7,204 nt of DNA from an uncultured Lachnospiraceae bacterium (GTDB lineage: Bacteria; Bacillota; Clostridia; Lachnospirales; Lachnospiraceae): contig CASGVX010000109.1 in NCBI GenBank assembly GCA_949346185.1, forward strand, positions 1 to 7,204, read 5' to 3'. Both the position numbers and the translations under genes were made by a program. The notes under the pieces are model-generated. The model did not search any database and had not been told where the DNA came from. It was given only the letters and a program-made list of their open reading frames with translations. Below, piece after piece: positions 1 to 6,331 of this stretch (position 1 is the first letter of the stretch; every line of letters begins with the position of its first letter).

Positions 1-1327
1 GTTTCCCTTCAACCTGACCGATTATAATCGTATTCAAGTCATGGAGTATTTCCGAGAGATTGCATTCCGTCTCCTCCAGATAGAATTTTCCGCTCTCAAT
101 CCTGCTCATCTCCAGAACATCATTGATTAGTGTTAGCAGGTGATTGCTGGATGCCAATATTTTTGCCAGATATGCCTGTATTTTCCCCATATTGTCGCCA
201 CATTTCATCGCCAAGGTAGTAAATCCGATAATAGCATTCATCGGCGTTCTAATATCGTGAGACATATTCGACAGAAATGCGCTCTTTGCCCTGCTGCTCT
301 CCTGCGCCTGCATTGTGGCCAGCTGCAATTTTTCATTTCTTTTACGGATAGACAGATATACCATGAATACCACGAAAAGCACCAGCATCACTACAAATAT
401 TTGAATCATGCTATTGCGAAAAAGAGTAGACCTGACCACATCCACTTTCTCGCTTACAAGATCATAGTGGATTGTGGTTTTTACAAACCAATCCGTTCCC
501 TCCACGGGAGCATAGTATGTATAATGGAGAATATCTTCCAGATAATAAGCGATAATACCCGATTTGCCTTGTTCTAGATTCCTCTTCCACCCTTCCAGCG
601 AAGTATCCTCTGTAAAATCCGCATTCTCCTCCATAGCAGAGAGCAAATCCCTCCTAGCTCTCAAATGGGCATGGTTCGTCTTCATAACAAAGGTGCCGTC
701 TCCCCTGAAAATCTCACAGAATATCTTCCCGGCATCACTTTCCAAGGACAGACTTTTTGAAATCTTCTCGGGGTTGACGCCTCCCACGGCGGCAGTAATC
801 CTCCGCCCCTCTAATGCATGCCCGGATACCGGCATGGATACCAGAATCATATCCTCCTCATTCAAGCCCTTTCCAAAAGTGATGGCAGTCTCTTTCGGCT
901 CCAGACTTTTCCCATCTAAAAACGGAAACTCCTTTATGCCAGAAACAGCGCCATTCTCTGTATAAAGGGTGCCGCTCTCATCCAACAGGGCATAATAGTC
1001 AAAACCATTAATTCGCTTCATCTGCCTGACAGATTTCTGTAACGCCTCTTCATTGGCCATATCCTCGTTCCGCATGGTATCCACTGTAACCTGCAACTGC
1101 TGGGTCAGGCTGTCCAAGTTGCCCAGAAGCTGATTCACCCTCTGCTTTGTCAGTTCTTCCAGATACAGCGTGCTCACATCATAGACAGAGTTCTTCGTAG
1201 TTTTCTGGGATGTTTCCAGAAGCCACAAGCTGGAAACCACAAATACCGCCAATAGCATCATGATGCCCAGCACTATCTCAATAATATTTCTTTCTGCCAA
1301 TTTCTTAATCTGTGAAATATTCCCCAT
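1..1327 (-). CDS. Membrane sensor histidine kinase, 3' end outside window (probably hybrid type)
   Basis: This gene runs leftward off the window; 442 codons are visible. Translated by hand, it has a membrane helix at about residues 15-37, an extracellular region of about 265 residues, and a second helix at about 307-325. A linker leads to a HisKA-type dimerisation domain with the phosphoacceptor His357 in SHDIRTPMNAIIGF and a second helix ending in EMSRIESGK (to Lys414). The extracellular part has the pattern of a Cache domain (YYALLDESG, then APVEGTDWFVKT before the second helix), which usually binds a small ligand outside the cell. The ATPase domain (N and G boxes) must lie beyond base 1. 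Clostridial kinases with this box are often hybrids with receiver domains, but that part is not visible. The ATG at 1327 follows AGGAGG (1344-1339) by 11 bases. Another ATG at 1332 is better spaced but out of frame. The gene appears to be its own transcription unit. Confidence 0.92.
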   Translation of the reverse strand, partial: MGNISQIKKLAERNIIEIVLGIMMLLAVFVVSSLWLLETSQKTTKNSVYDVSTLYLEELTKQRVNQLLGNLDSLTQQLQVTVDTMRNEDMANEEALQKSVRQMKRINGFDYYALLDESGTLYTENGAVSGIKEFPFLDGKSLEPKETAITFGKGLNEEDMILVSMPVSGHALEGRRITAAVGGVNPEKISKSLSLESDAGKIFCEIFRGDGTFVMKTNHAHLRARRDLLSAMEENADFTEDTSLEGWKRNLEQGKSGIIAYYLEDILHYTYYAPVEGTDWFVKTTIHYDLVSEKVDVVRSTLFRNSMIQIFVVMLVLFVVFMVYLSIRKRNEKLQLATMQAQESSRAKSAFLSNMSHDIRTPMNAIIGFTTLAMKCGDNMGKIQAYLAKILASSNHLLTLINDVLEMSRIESGKFYLEETECNLSEILHDLNTIIIGQVEGK

Positions 1328-1332
1328 ACCAT

Positions 1333-1380
1333 TTAACGCCTCCTATCCCTAAACACGCCTTCGCAAAACATCTCTCCCAT
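1333..1380 (-). CDS. Candidate 15-codon leader ORF before the sensor kinase
   Basis: The frame starts at the ATG at 1380, four bases after an AGGAG (1389-1385), and ends in TAA at 1335-1333, just before the kinase start. The peptide would read MGEMFCEGVFRDRRR. The kinase's own ribosome binding site lies inside its last codons (AGG AGG CGT), so ribosomes translating the leader would cover or open that site. This is the layout of a leader peptide that tunes downstream translation. It is short enough to arise by chance, and it is supported only by its Shine-Dalgarno and position. Confidence 0.3.
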   Translation of the reverse strand: MGEMFCEGVFRDRRR

Positions 1381-1417
1381 TTGTCTCCTATAACTGACGC
1401 ATTTTTCTCATACATTG

Positions 1418-1446
1418 ATTATATCAAATCAAAAGATGGGGGACAA
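1418..1446 (-). promoter_or_regulatory. Candidate sigma-A promoter for the sensor kinase
   Basis: On the minus strand TTGTCC (1446-1441) is followed after exactly 17 bases by a perfect TATAAT (1423-1418). The -35 matches consensus at 4 of 6 positions. Transcription would start near 1411, giving a leader of about 80 bases that includes the 15-codon ORF. It lies between the terminator of the exporter operon and the kinase, where a new promoter is expected. Confidence 0.6.
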
Positions 1447-1496
1447 TATCAAAATGCGTAAAGTCTCGGAAAACCATTTAGAAATGAAGAGCGCAT

Positions 1497-1524
1497 AAAA
1501 AAGGGGAATGCCAGCGCATTCCCC
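1497..1524 (-). terminator. Intrinsic terminator of the ABC exporter operon
   Basis: A perfect 9-bp stem, GGGGAATGC (1503-1511) with GCATTCCCC (1516-1524), has a 4-base loop. In the minus-strand RNA it is followed by six U (1502-1497). This is a textbook rho-independent terminator. It ends transcripts from the exporter genes about 190 bases after the last stop codon, leaving a long 3' untranslated region that contains the helix cluster at 1592-1690. Confidence 0.9.
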
Positions 1525-1591
1525 TGCAAGAATCACTTCTGATGACATCATGGAACCAGACCCCTATCGTCTCTTTGCATACTTCCTATCA

Positions 1592-1690
1592 TGCCAGCTT
1601 CGCTGGCACAAACATGGGGAAGAATGCTGCTTTGCAGCAAGCCCATTTTATGGGCGTTTCTTCCTGTGTGAATGGTGTTTTCATTCACAC
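1592..1690 (-). repeat. Cluster of palindromes: two hairpins flanking a three-way junction
   Basis: Five helices fit in 99 bases. In the order of the minus-strand RNA they are: a 9-bp hairpin GTGTGAATG/CATTCACAC (1690-1682 with 1674-1666, 7-base loop); an outer stem GGAAGAA/TTCTTCC (1664-1658 with 1624-1618) enclosing two hairpins, GCCCAT/ATGGGC (1655-1650 with 1646-1641) and TGCTGC/GCAGCA (1639-1634 with 1630-1625), which sit one base apart; and a 7-bp hairpin TGCCAGC/GCTGGCA (1608-1602 with 1598-1592). All helices are perfect Watson-Crick. The cluster begins 24 bases after the second exporter's stop codon. It could be an interspersed palindromic element of the genome or a structured 3' UTR. 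None of the hairpins has a T-run for the minus strand, so this is not a simple terminator. The strand is assigned from the presumed host transcript. The rest of the 386-base gap holds the terminator, promoter and leader ORF listed separately. Confidence 0.7.
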
Positions 1691-1713
1691 TTTTGCCATC
1701 TTCATCTGCTTTT

Positions 1714-3576
1714 CTATCCTTCCGTCTGATAATACTGTGCCTGGGTATTCCACAGCGTATAATACAATCCCTCCCGATCCTGCACCAGTTTCTCATGATT
1801 TCCCCTCTGCACCGCCTTTCCCTCATCAATGACCAGAATATCATTGCAGAACTGGCAGCTGGATAGGCGGTGGGAAATATATACTGCCGTCTTCGACCCC
1901 ACCAAATCATCAAAATGGGAATAAATGTCATACTCTGCCAGCGGATCCAGCGCAGCCGTAGGCTCATCCAGAATCACGAAGGGCGTATCATGGTAGAGGG
2001 CTCTGGCGATGGCAACTTTTTGAGCCTCGCCCCCGGAAATATCCACGCCGTTTTTATCAAAGTCCGTATACAGGGGAGTGTCCAGCCCATGGGGCATCTT
2101 TCGGAGAAGTTCTCCCAGCCCGACCCTCTCCAGTACTGAACGCACTCTGTCAGCGTCATACTCTCTGGATGCGGCTACATTTTCCCCCAGAGGCAGGGCG
2201 GGAATCTTAAAATCTTGAAATACCACGCTAAAGAGGGATAGGTACTCTCGATAGTCATACTTTCGGATATCAATGCCATTCAGCAGGATCTCCCCCTCCG
2301 TGGGGTCATACAGCCGGCACAGCAACTTGATAAACGTGGTCTTTCCCGAACCGTTTTTCCCCACCACCGCCAGCCGCTCCCCAATATGGAACTTGATAGA
2401 AAAGTCCTTTAATACATCCCTGTCAGAGCCGGGATATCGGAAAGACACATGGCGGAATTCAATGGTGAACTGGTCATCATCCCGCTTTTCCACCGGCAGC
2501 GTCCCCTCGTACTTCTTATTAGGGATATCCAGAAAGTCCAGATACATCTTCACATATTTTGTATTTGCATAAAGTTCTACACACTGCGCCAGGCACCATC
2601 GGAAATGGTGCAGGAAATTGGTGATGCATCCGGCATAAAGGCAGATGCTGCCCACCAGAATCGCCCCCTTGGATACCATCACGGCCAAGAGGAAGTATAC
2701 CAGACCCGACACGAAAGCCTCCACCGCTCCCACCCACACATTTCTTTTCTGGTTTTCCTTGCCCATCTTATTAACATTTCCGTTGATTGCCTTCATGAGG
2801 TTTTCAAAATGGAAGCACAATAGATTCTGCTGGTGAAACATGCGAATTGTCTTTCCACACTCCTCCTTTTCCATATATTCCGTGGTATAAAACACATATT
2901 GGCGGTCATTCGGCACATTGGCCTCCTCATAGCGATACATTTTTTCCTCTGCCTCTTTATTCTTTTTCGTGCTAATCGTGAGAAGCACTGCGAAGGCTAG
3001 GAAAAAAACGCCCACAAAAGCCGCCGCCTTCACCGGTTCCCCGGGAAAGGCCACGAAACTGCGGCTGACAAGATATGCCGTATAGCCTAATGCCACCATC
3101 ATCTGAATTATCTTCTCCACAACCGGCGTAGCCAGCCAGAACAGTTTGCACACGCCCCCGCCGCTATGCCGCGCCATGGCGTCAATATCCCGGCGCCTGT
3201 TGTGAATGGACTCCGATTCCATATATTCATAATCCATGGACATGATTTTCTCATTCAGATGGGCATTTGGCAATTCCCAAGAATTGGAACCGGAATAATA
3301 CCAAAATTTATGCAGCAAATTATACAGATGGCTGATGAGTGTCTGGCCTATGGTCACCAATATCACATCCCACACCAAAACTTCTCTGGAACTTCCCAAT
3401 ACCACGTCGTTGACAAACTTTGCCAGAAAGAAATAATCCCAGTAGGATACAATCACATCCACCACAATAAACAATCCCGTCATAAATAAATTTCCCGGCA
3501 CCAAAGAGTAAACCAGCAATAGCCCCCGCAGGTTGATTTTTATGGCATCTTTTAACCCAATCTTCTCTTCTGTCAT
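1714..3576 (-). CDS. ABC exporter half-transporter, second subunit (membrane domain plus ATPase)
   Basis: This 620-residue protein has an N-terminal membrane domain (helical stretches near residues 27-55, 66-85, 150-172, 183-202, 284-305 and 307-325) and a C-terminal ATPase domain. Visible motifs are Walker A GKNGSGKTT (406-414), Q-loop Gln454, signature ISGGE (513-517), Walker B FVILDE with catalytic Glu538, D-loop AALD and H-loop His569. Both ATP-binding halves of the motif set are intact, so the subunit should hydrolyse ATP. Length and order match half-size exporters of the MsbA/MdlB type. Its ATG overlaps the stop of the preceding exporter gene (ATGA), and GGGAGG lies 9 bases upstream, so the two are translationally coupled and very probably form a heterodimer in the membrane. 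There is no C39 peptidase domain, so processing of double-glycine leaders is not indicated. The substrate is unknown: a peptide, drug or lipid are all possible. Confidence 0.95.
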   Translation of the reverse strand: MTEEKIGLKDAIKINLRGLLLVYSLVPGNLFMTGLFIVVDVIVSYWDYFFLAKFVNDVVLGSSREVLVWDVILVTIGQTLISHLYNLLHKFWYYSGSNSWELPNAHLNEKIMSMDYEYMESESIHNRRRDIDAMARHSGGGVCKLFWLATPVVEKIIQMMVALGYTAYLVSRSFVAFPGEPVKAAAFVGVFFLAFAVLLTISTKKNKEAEEKMYRYEEANVPNDRQYVFYTTEYMEKEECGKTIRMFHQQNLLCFHFENLMKAINGNVNKMGKENQKRNVWVGAVEAFVSGLVYFLLAVMVSKGAILVGSICLYAGCITNFLHHFRWCLAQCVELYANTKYVKMYLDFLDIPNKKYEGTLPVEKRDDDQFTIEFRHVSFRYPGSDRDVLKDFSIKFHIGERLAVVGKNGSGKTTFIKLLCRLYDPTEGEILLNGIDIRKYDYREYLSLFSVVFQDFKIPALPLGENVAASREYDADRVRSVLERVGLGELLRKMPHGLDTPLYTDFDKNGVDISGGEAQKVAIARALYHDTPFVILDEPTAALDPLAEYDIYSHFDDLVGSKTAVYISHRLSSCQFCNDILVIDEGKAVQRGNHEKLVQDREGLYYTLWNTQAQYYQTEG

Positions 3577-5402
3577 TCCTTGTCACCTCCCTGATAATAC
3601 TTGCTCTGCATGGCAAACATCTTTCGATAGATGCCCCCCGCCGCCAAAAGTTCGTCATGAGTCCCTTCCTCTGCGATATTCCCCCCATCTAACAGCAGTA
3701 TCCTGTCGCAAAATCTGGTGCTGGACAAGCGATGGGATACGAAGAAGGAGGTTTTCTCTCTTGCAAACTCCGCATATTTCTCATAAATCTCATTTTCTGC
3801 CAAGGCATCCAGCGCAGCTGTAGGCTCGTCCAGAATCAAGGTCCCCGCATCCCGGTACAAAGCCCTGGCAAGAATCAGTTTCTGCCTCTGGCCTCCGGAA
3901 AAATCCATGGCATTCTCATTGATATTCTTCTCCAGCAGGGTATCCAACTTTTCAGGCAACTCTTCGATTTCCTTTTTAATTCCTGCCAGATGCAGGCAAT
4001 TCCATATTTTCTCATCCCTTTCAGCAGATACAGATCCCACACCTTCCATTTCCTGAGAAATATTTTCCCGGATAGAGACGGGAAGAAACTGCACATCCTG
4101 AAAGGTGCAGGAAAACCATGCATATCGCTCCTCCGCCTCCATGGTCTCCATGTCTGCTCCATTGAGCAGAATCCTTCCGCCAGTAGGATGAAGCAAGCCG
4201 CAGATTAACTTCATGAGCGTGGTCTTCCCTGCGCCATTTACCCCCACGATAGCGACCTTCTCCCCCGCCCGCACCTGCAAGTTAATATCCTTCAGCACCT
4301 CTTTCTCCGCCCCTGGATAAGAATAACTTACATGCTCTAAGACAATAGAAGGTGCCTCCTTCCGCACCGGAACATCCATGGTGCCAGTATCCTCACCATA
4401 ATTCATAAACGTCTGAAATCTCTGATATTCTGTCATAATCTGAAACAGATGGAAGCATCTGCTGGATACTTCCCGATCCAGCAAATGATATAGCGCAGGA
4501 CCCATATTGGCATAAAACACCACATCTGACACCTCGATATTGCCATCCCAGAAGCGAAGCAGAAGCATTCCCAGAAGCGATGCCATGAAAACACCTACGG
4601 TCAGCATATACACCCCATCTCCCAACCCTCTGGAAATCATTTCTTTCTTCTTAAACAAAAGCCTCTCTCCCAGATACTCGTCAATCAGCCCAGTCAGCCA
4701 GGGTGCCATATCATACAGGCGAATATCCTTTGCCATGGAAAAGTCTTCCGTCTTTCTTGTGACATAATCCAATTTCTGCCAAGTATTAGCCGACCTCTGG
4801 CCATGCTTTTTCTCATTTTTCCGAAATACCTTGACATTAATGGAAGTTCCCAAAAACACCACGAAAAATAATACCAAAATTAGCAGGAAAGATATTTTTG
4901 ATAGATAATACAGATATAGGATGACATTTCCCGCCGCTGCAACCAGCATCACAACCTCCGGCATAAAATCCTTCAGATGCGCCCGGCCCTGTCCACCAAT
5001 CGACCCCCCAAAAATACTTTCCTTTGCCATATTCCTCATGGCAAGAAATTCCTGATCCTCTAGACAGCCATAGTCTACGTACAGCAATTTATTGGTGTAA
5101 TCCTGCTGCTGTTTCCGTGCAATCTGCCGATTGCCATACTTCAACCGGGAAGACATTTGCTCCCTGAGCAAAATCGCTAGGCACAGCGCAAGAACGAGCG
5201 CCAAGACGCTCACTCCAACATAGGCGATGCTACGCTTTTCCTCCAGTTCCATAATAATCATTTTCGGCAGATATATTTGCAAATAATTCGCCACGATAAA
5301 CGCCGGGAAGAACAATGCACCATAAAGAAAAAGCACCTTCTTTTCCCGCCAAATATACTCCACATATCCCCGAAATGCAGACCAGGTGACTGTCTTTTCC
5401 AT
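3573..5402 (-). CDS. ABC exporter half-transporter, first subunit (membrane domain plus ATPase)
   Basis: This 609-residue protein has membrane helices near residues 23-46, 58-79, 148-168, 169-190, 265-284 and possibly 292-310, followed by an ATPase domain. Motifs are Walker A GVNGAGKTT (387-395), Q-loop Gln435, signature FSGGQ (501-505), Walker B TLILDE with catalytic Glu526, D-loop AALD and H-loop His557. The set is complete, so unlike many heterodimeric exporters neither partner shows an obviously degenerate ATP site. The ATG at 5402 follows a near-ideal AAAGGAGG (5416-5409) by 6 bases, giving a confident start. It is followed by the second subunit with a 4-base overlap. The tail (MQSKYYQGG) resembles the partner's tail (TQAQYYQTEG), consistent with descent from one duplicated gene. 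The position after a two-component pair suggests that this exporter is its regulatory target. Bacteriocin or signal-peptide export or self-immunity, and antibiotic or toxin efflux, are the main options. Confidence 0.95.
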   Translation of the reverse strand: MEKTVTWSAFRGYVEYIWREKKVLFLYGALFFPAFIVANYLQIYLPKMIIMELEEKRSIAYVGVSVLALVLALCLAILLREQMSSRLKYGNRQIARKQQQDYTNKLLYVDYGCLEDQEFLAMRNMAKESIFGGSIGGQGRAHLKDFMPEVVMLVAAAGNVILYLYYLSKISFLLILVLFFVVFLGTSINVKVFRKNEKKHGQRSANTWQKLDYVTRKTEDFSMAKDIRLYDMAPWLTGLIDEYLGERLLFKKKEMISRGLGDGVYMLTVGVFMASLLGMLLLRFWDGNIEVSDVVFYANMGPALYHLLDREVSSRCFHLFQIMTEYQRFQTFMNYGEDTGTMDVPVRKEAPSIVLEHVSYSYPGAEKEVLKDINLQVRAGEKVAIVGVNGAGKTTLMKLICGLLHPTGGRILLNGADMETMEAEERYAWFSCTFQDVQFLPVSIRENISQEMEGVGSVSAERDEKIWNCLHLAGIKKEIEELPEKLDTLLEKNINENAMDFSGGQRQKLILARALYRDAGTLILDEPTAALDALAENEIYEKYAEFAREKTSFFVSHRLSSTRFCDRILLLDGGNIAEEGTHDELLAAGGIYRKMFAMQSKYYQGGDKE

Positions 5403-5405
5403 AAA

Positions 5406-5513
5406 TTACCTCCTTTCAATTATGTCAGCCATGACGGCACCATGCCATGGGACAACCAAAAACCCTCCACCAACACAGTAGAGGGTATCATATCTGTATA
5501 TTTTTTGGTTCAT
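5406..5513 (-). CDS. Candidate 35-residue peptide ORF between kinase and exporter
   Basis: An open frame runs from ATG at 5513 to TAA at 5408-5406. It ends inside the exporter's ribosome binding site, six bases before its ATG (last codons GAA AGG AGG TAA). The peptide begins MNQKIYRYDTLYC, has a glycine-rich and hydrophobic middle (VGGGFLVVPWHG) and ends MADIIERR. It has a single Cys, a Gly-Gly-Gly and a Trp. No good Shine-Dalgarno precedes it; its ATG overlaps the stop of an 8-codon frame (MRLTVREE) that also lacks one. Its codons include the terminator-like hairpin at 5458-5486. A frame of this size can arise by chance in 161 bases. Support comes only from its position between a peptide-type two-component system and an exporter. 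I do not recognise the peptide. Confidence 0.22.
   Translation of the reverse strand: MNQKIYRYDTLYCVGGGFLVVPWHGAVMADIIERR
5458..5486 (-). terminator. Terminator-like hairpin (possible attenuator) between the regulator pair and the exporters
   Basis: In the minus-strand RNA, ACCCTCTAC (5486-5478) pairs with GTGGAGGGT (5470-5462), 9 bp with one G-U, around a 7-base loop, and runs directly into five U (5462-5458). This is the form of a rho-independent terminator. It would end or reduce transcripts of the two-component genes before the exporters. An additional pairing, AACCAAAA upstream with TTTTGGTT downstream (5510-5503 and 5461-5454), could extend or compete with the stem. The exporters lie only about 55 bases further on. 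Confidence 0.55.
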
Positions 5514-5521
5514 TCTTCACG

Positions 5522-5565
5522 AACGGTCAACCTCATAACACAAATGGCAATAGGTAATGACCGTT
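5522..5565. promoter_or_regulatory. Inverted repeat AACGGTCA-N28-TGACCGTT, candidate LytTR regulator site
   Basis: Two perfect 8-base arms (5522-5529 and 5558-5565) are 36 bases apart centre to centre. On the minus strand the left arm sits in ACCGTTCGT (5527-5519), which fits the 9-base half-site pattern known for AgrA-type LytTR proteins (A/T, A/C, A/C, GTT, N, A/G, G/T). The right arm fits less well, and classical AgrA sites are direct repeats rather than inverted ones. The arms lie just upstream of the exporter genes and a LytTR regulator is encoded next door. A weak -10 candidate TATGAT (5492-5487) follows, without a good -35, as is usual for activated promoters. Confidence 0.4.
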
Positions 5566-6331
5566 ACCGTTCTCTCCTGCCCATGTCAAGAAGAAAAGGC
5601 AGCATAATTTCCGTGGCAAACACACCCGGCTCGTCCTTCCTATTCAGGTATCCATTTTTCTCCTTCACAATCTTGTCAATGCGATACAAGCCAAATCCGT
5701 GCCCCTCCCCTTTCAGGGAATAATATCTCCCCGTCCGCTTCGTCTGATTCGTTGCATTGGTGACAGACAGATAAAACTGCTTCTTAAATTGTCCAATATA
5801 AATCCGAATAAACCGCTTCTCCTTTGACGCAACCTTCTCGCACGCCTCGATGGCGTTGTCCATCAGATTGCCAAAAATCACGCAGAACTCCACATCAGAT
5901 ATGGGAAGCCGCTCCGGCACCTTCGCCGTCACATCCAGCCGGATTCCCTTCCGCTTCACCATGGCCACCTTGCTATTCACAATGGCATCCGCCATCACAT
6001 TCCCCGTCTTCACCACATGATCCACGCTGGTCAAATCCTCATTCATCTGGGAAATATACGCCAGGGCATGCTCCCACTCCTGATTCTCCACATATATTTT
6101 CAGCACCTGCATGTGGTTCTTATAATCATGCCGCCATCCCCGCATCTCACGGTAGGCATTTTGGATTTCCTCAAACTGCCTGCCCACCAGAGCATTCTGA
6201 TATTTTTCCATCTCCCTGATAATCTGCCGTGGAATCAAAACTTTGGCAACAAGTACGCAAATCCCCACTGCCGCCAGTATGATAGCCATTATTATGATTT
6301 CTGACCTCATCACTACTCTTTTCCCTTTCAT
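5564..6331 (-). CDS. Short GHKL-family sensor histidine kinase (AgrC-like catalytic part, single membrane helix)
   Basis: This 255-residue protein has one membrane helix at about residues 11-33. A coiled linker leads to the phosphorylation helix with His68 in WRHDYKNHM, the form typical of AgrC-type (HPK10) kinases. The ATPase domain follows, with the N box NLMDNAIEAC (Asn159) and G box GEGHGFGL (208-215). AgrC itself has an N-terminal sensor of several membrane helices that binds an autoinducing peptide; that part is absent here, so the protein probably senses within the membrane, through a partner, or in the cytoplasm. The ATG at 6331 overlaps the stop of the response regulator (ATGA), indicating coupled translation. 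A GTG at 6313 and an ATG at 6310 are alternative starts preceded by AAAGGG. It should phosphorylate the adjacent LytTR regulator. Confidence 0.9.
   Translation of the reverse strand: MKGKRVVMRSEIIIMAIILAAVGICVLVAKVLIPRQIIREMEKYQNALVGRQFEEIQNAYREMRGWRHDYKNHMQVLKIYVENQEWEHALAYISQMNEDLTSVDHVVKTGNVMADAIVNSKVAMVKRKGIRLDVTAKVPERLPISDVEFCVIFGNLMDNAIEACEKVASKEKRFIRIYIGQFKKQFYLSVTNATNQTKRTGRYYSLKGEGHGFGLYRIDKIVKEKNGYLNRKDEPGVFATEIMLPFLLDMGRRER

Noticed and set aside
140..965. Two plus-strand open frames (140-577 and 564-965)
   Set aside because: They lie opposite the clearly coding sensor kinase and their translations have no recognisable domain; they are antisense shadows.
1666..1690. The 9-bp hairpin as a plus-strand terminator (followed by four T)
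   Set aside because: There is no plus-strand gene ending here, and the T-run is short; the hairpin is better seen as part of the multi-helix cluster.
1548..1967. Minus-strand 139-codon frame
   Set aside because: Its first part is a shifted reading of the exporter ATPase end and the rest is the helix cluster; the exporter frame is the real one there.
1714..5402. Bacteriocin exporter with a leader peptidase
   Set aside because: Neither subunit has an N-terminal C39 peptidase domain; both begin directly with the membrane domain.
5428..5450. Hairpin-like CCATG...CATGG in front of the exporter gene
   Set aside because: The stem is only five or six pairs with a large loop and no T-run; too weak to call as a feature.
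5418..5491. A second open frame of 23 codons in the kinase-exporter gap
   Set aside because: It has no ribosome binding site and overlaps the 35-codon frame and the hairpin; it is no better than chance.
5276..6304. Several plus-strand frames opposite the exporter start and the kinase
   Set aside because: They are antisense to genes with full motif sets and have biased, low-quality composition.
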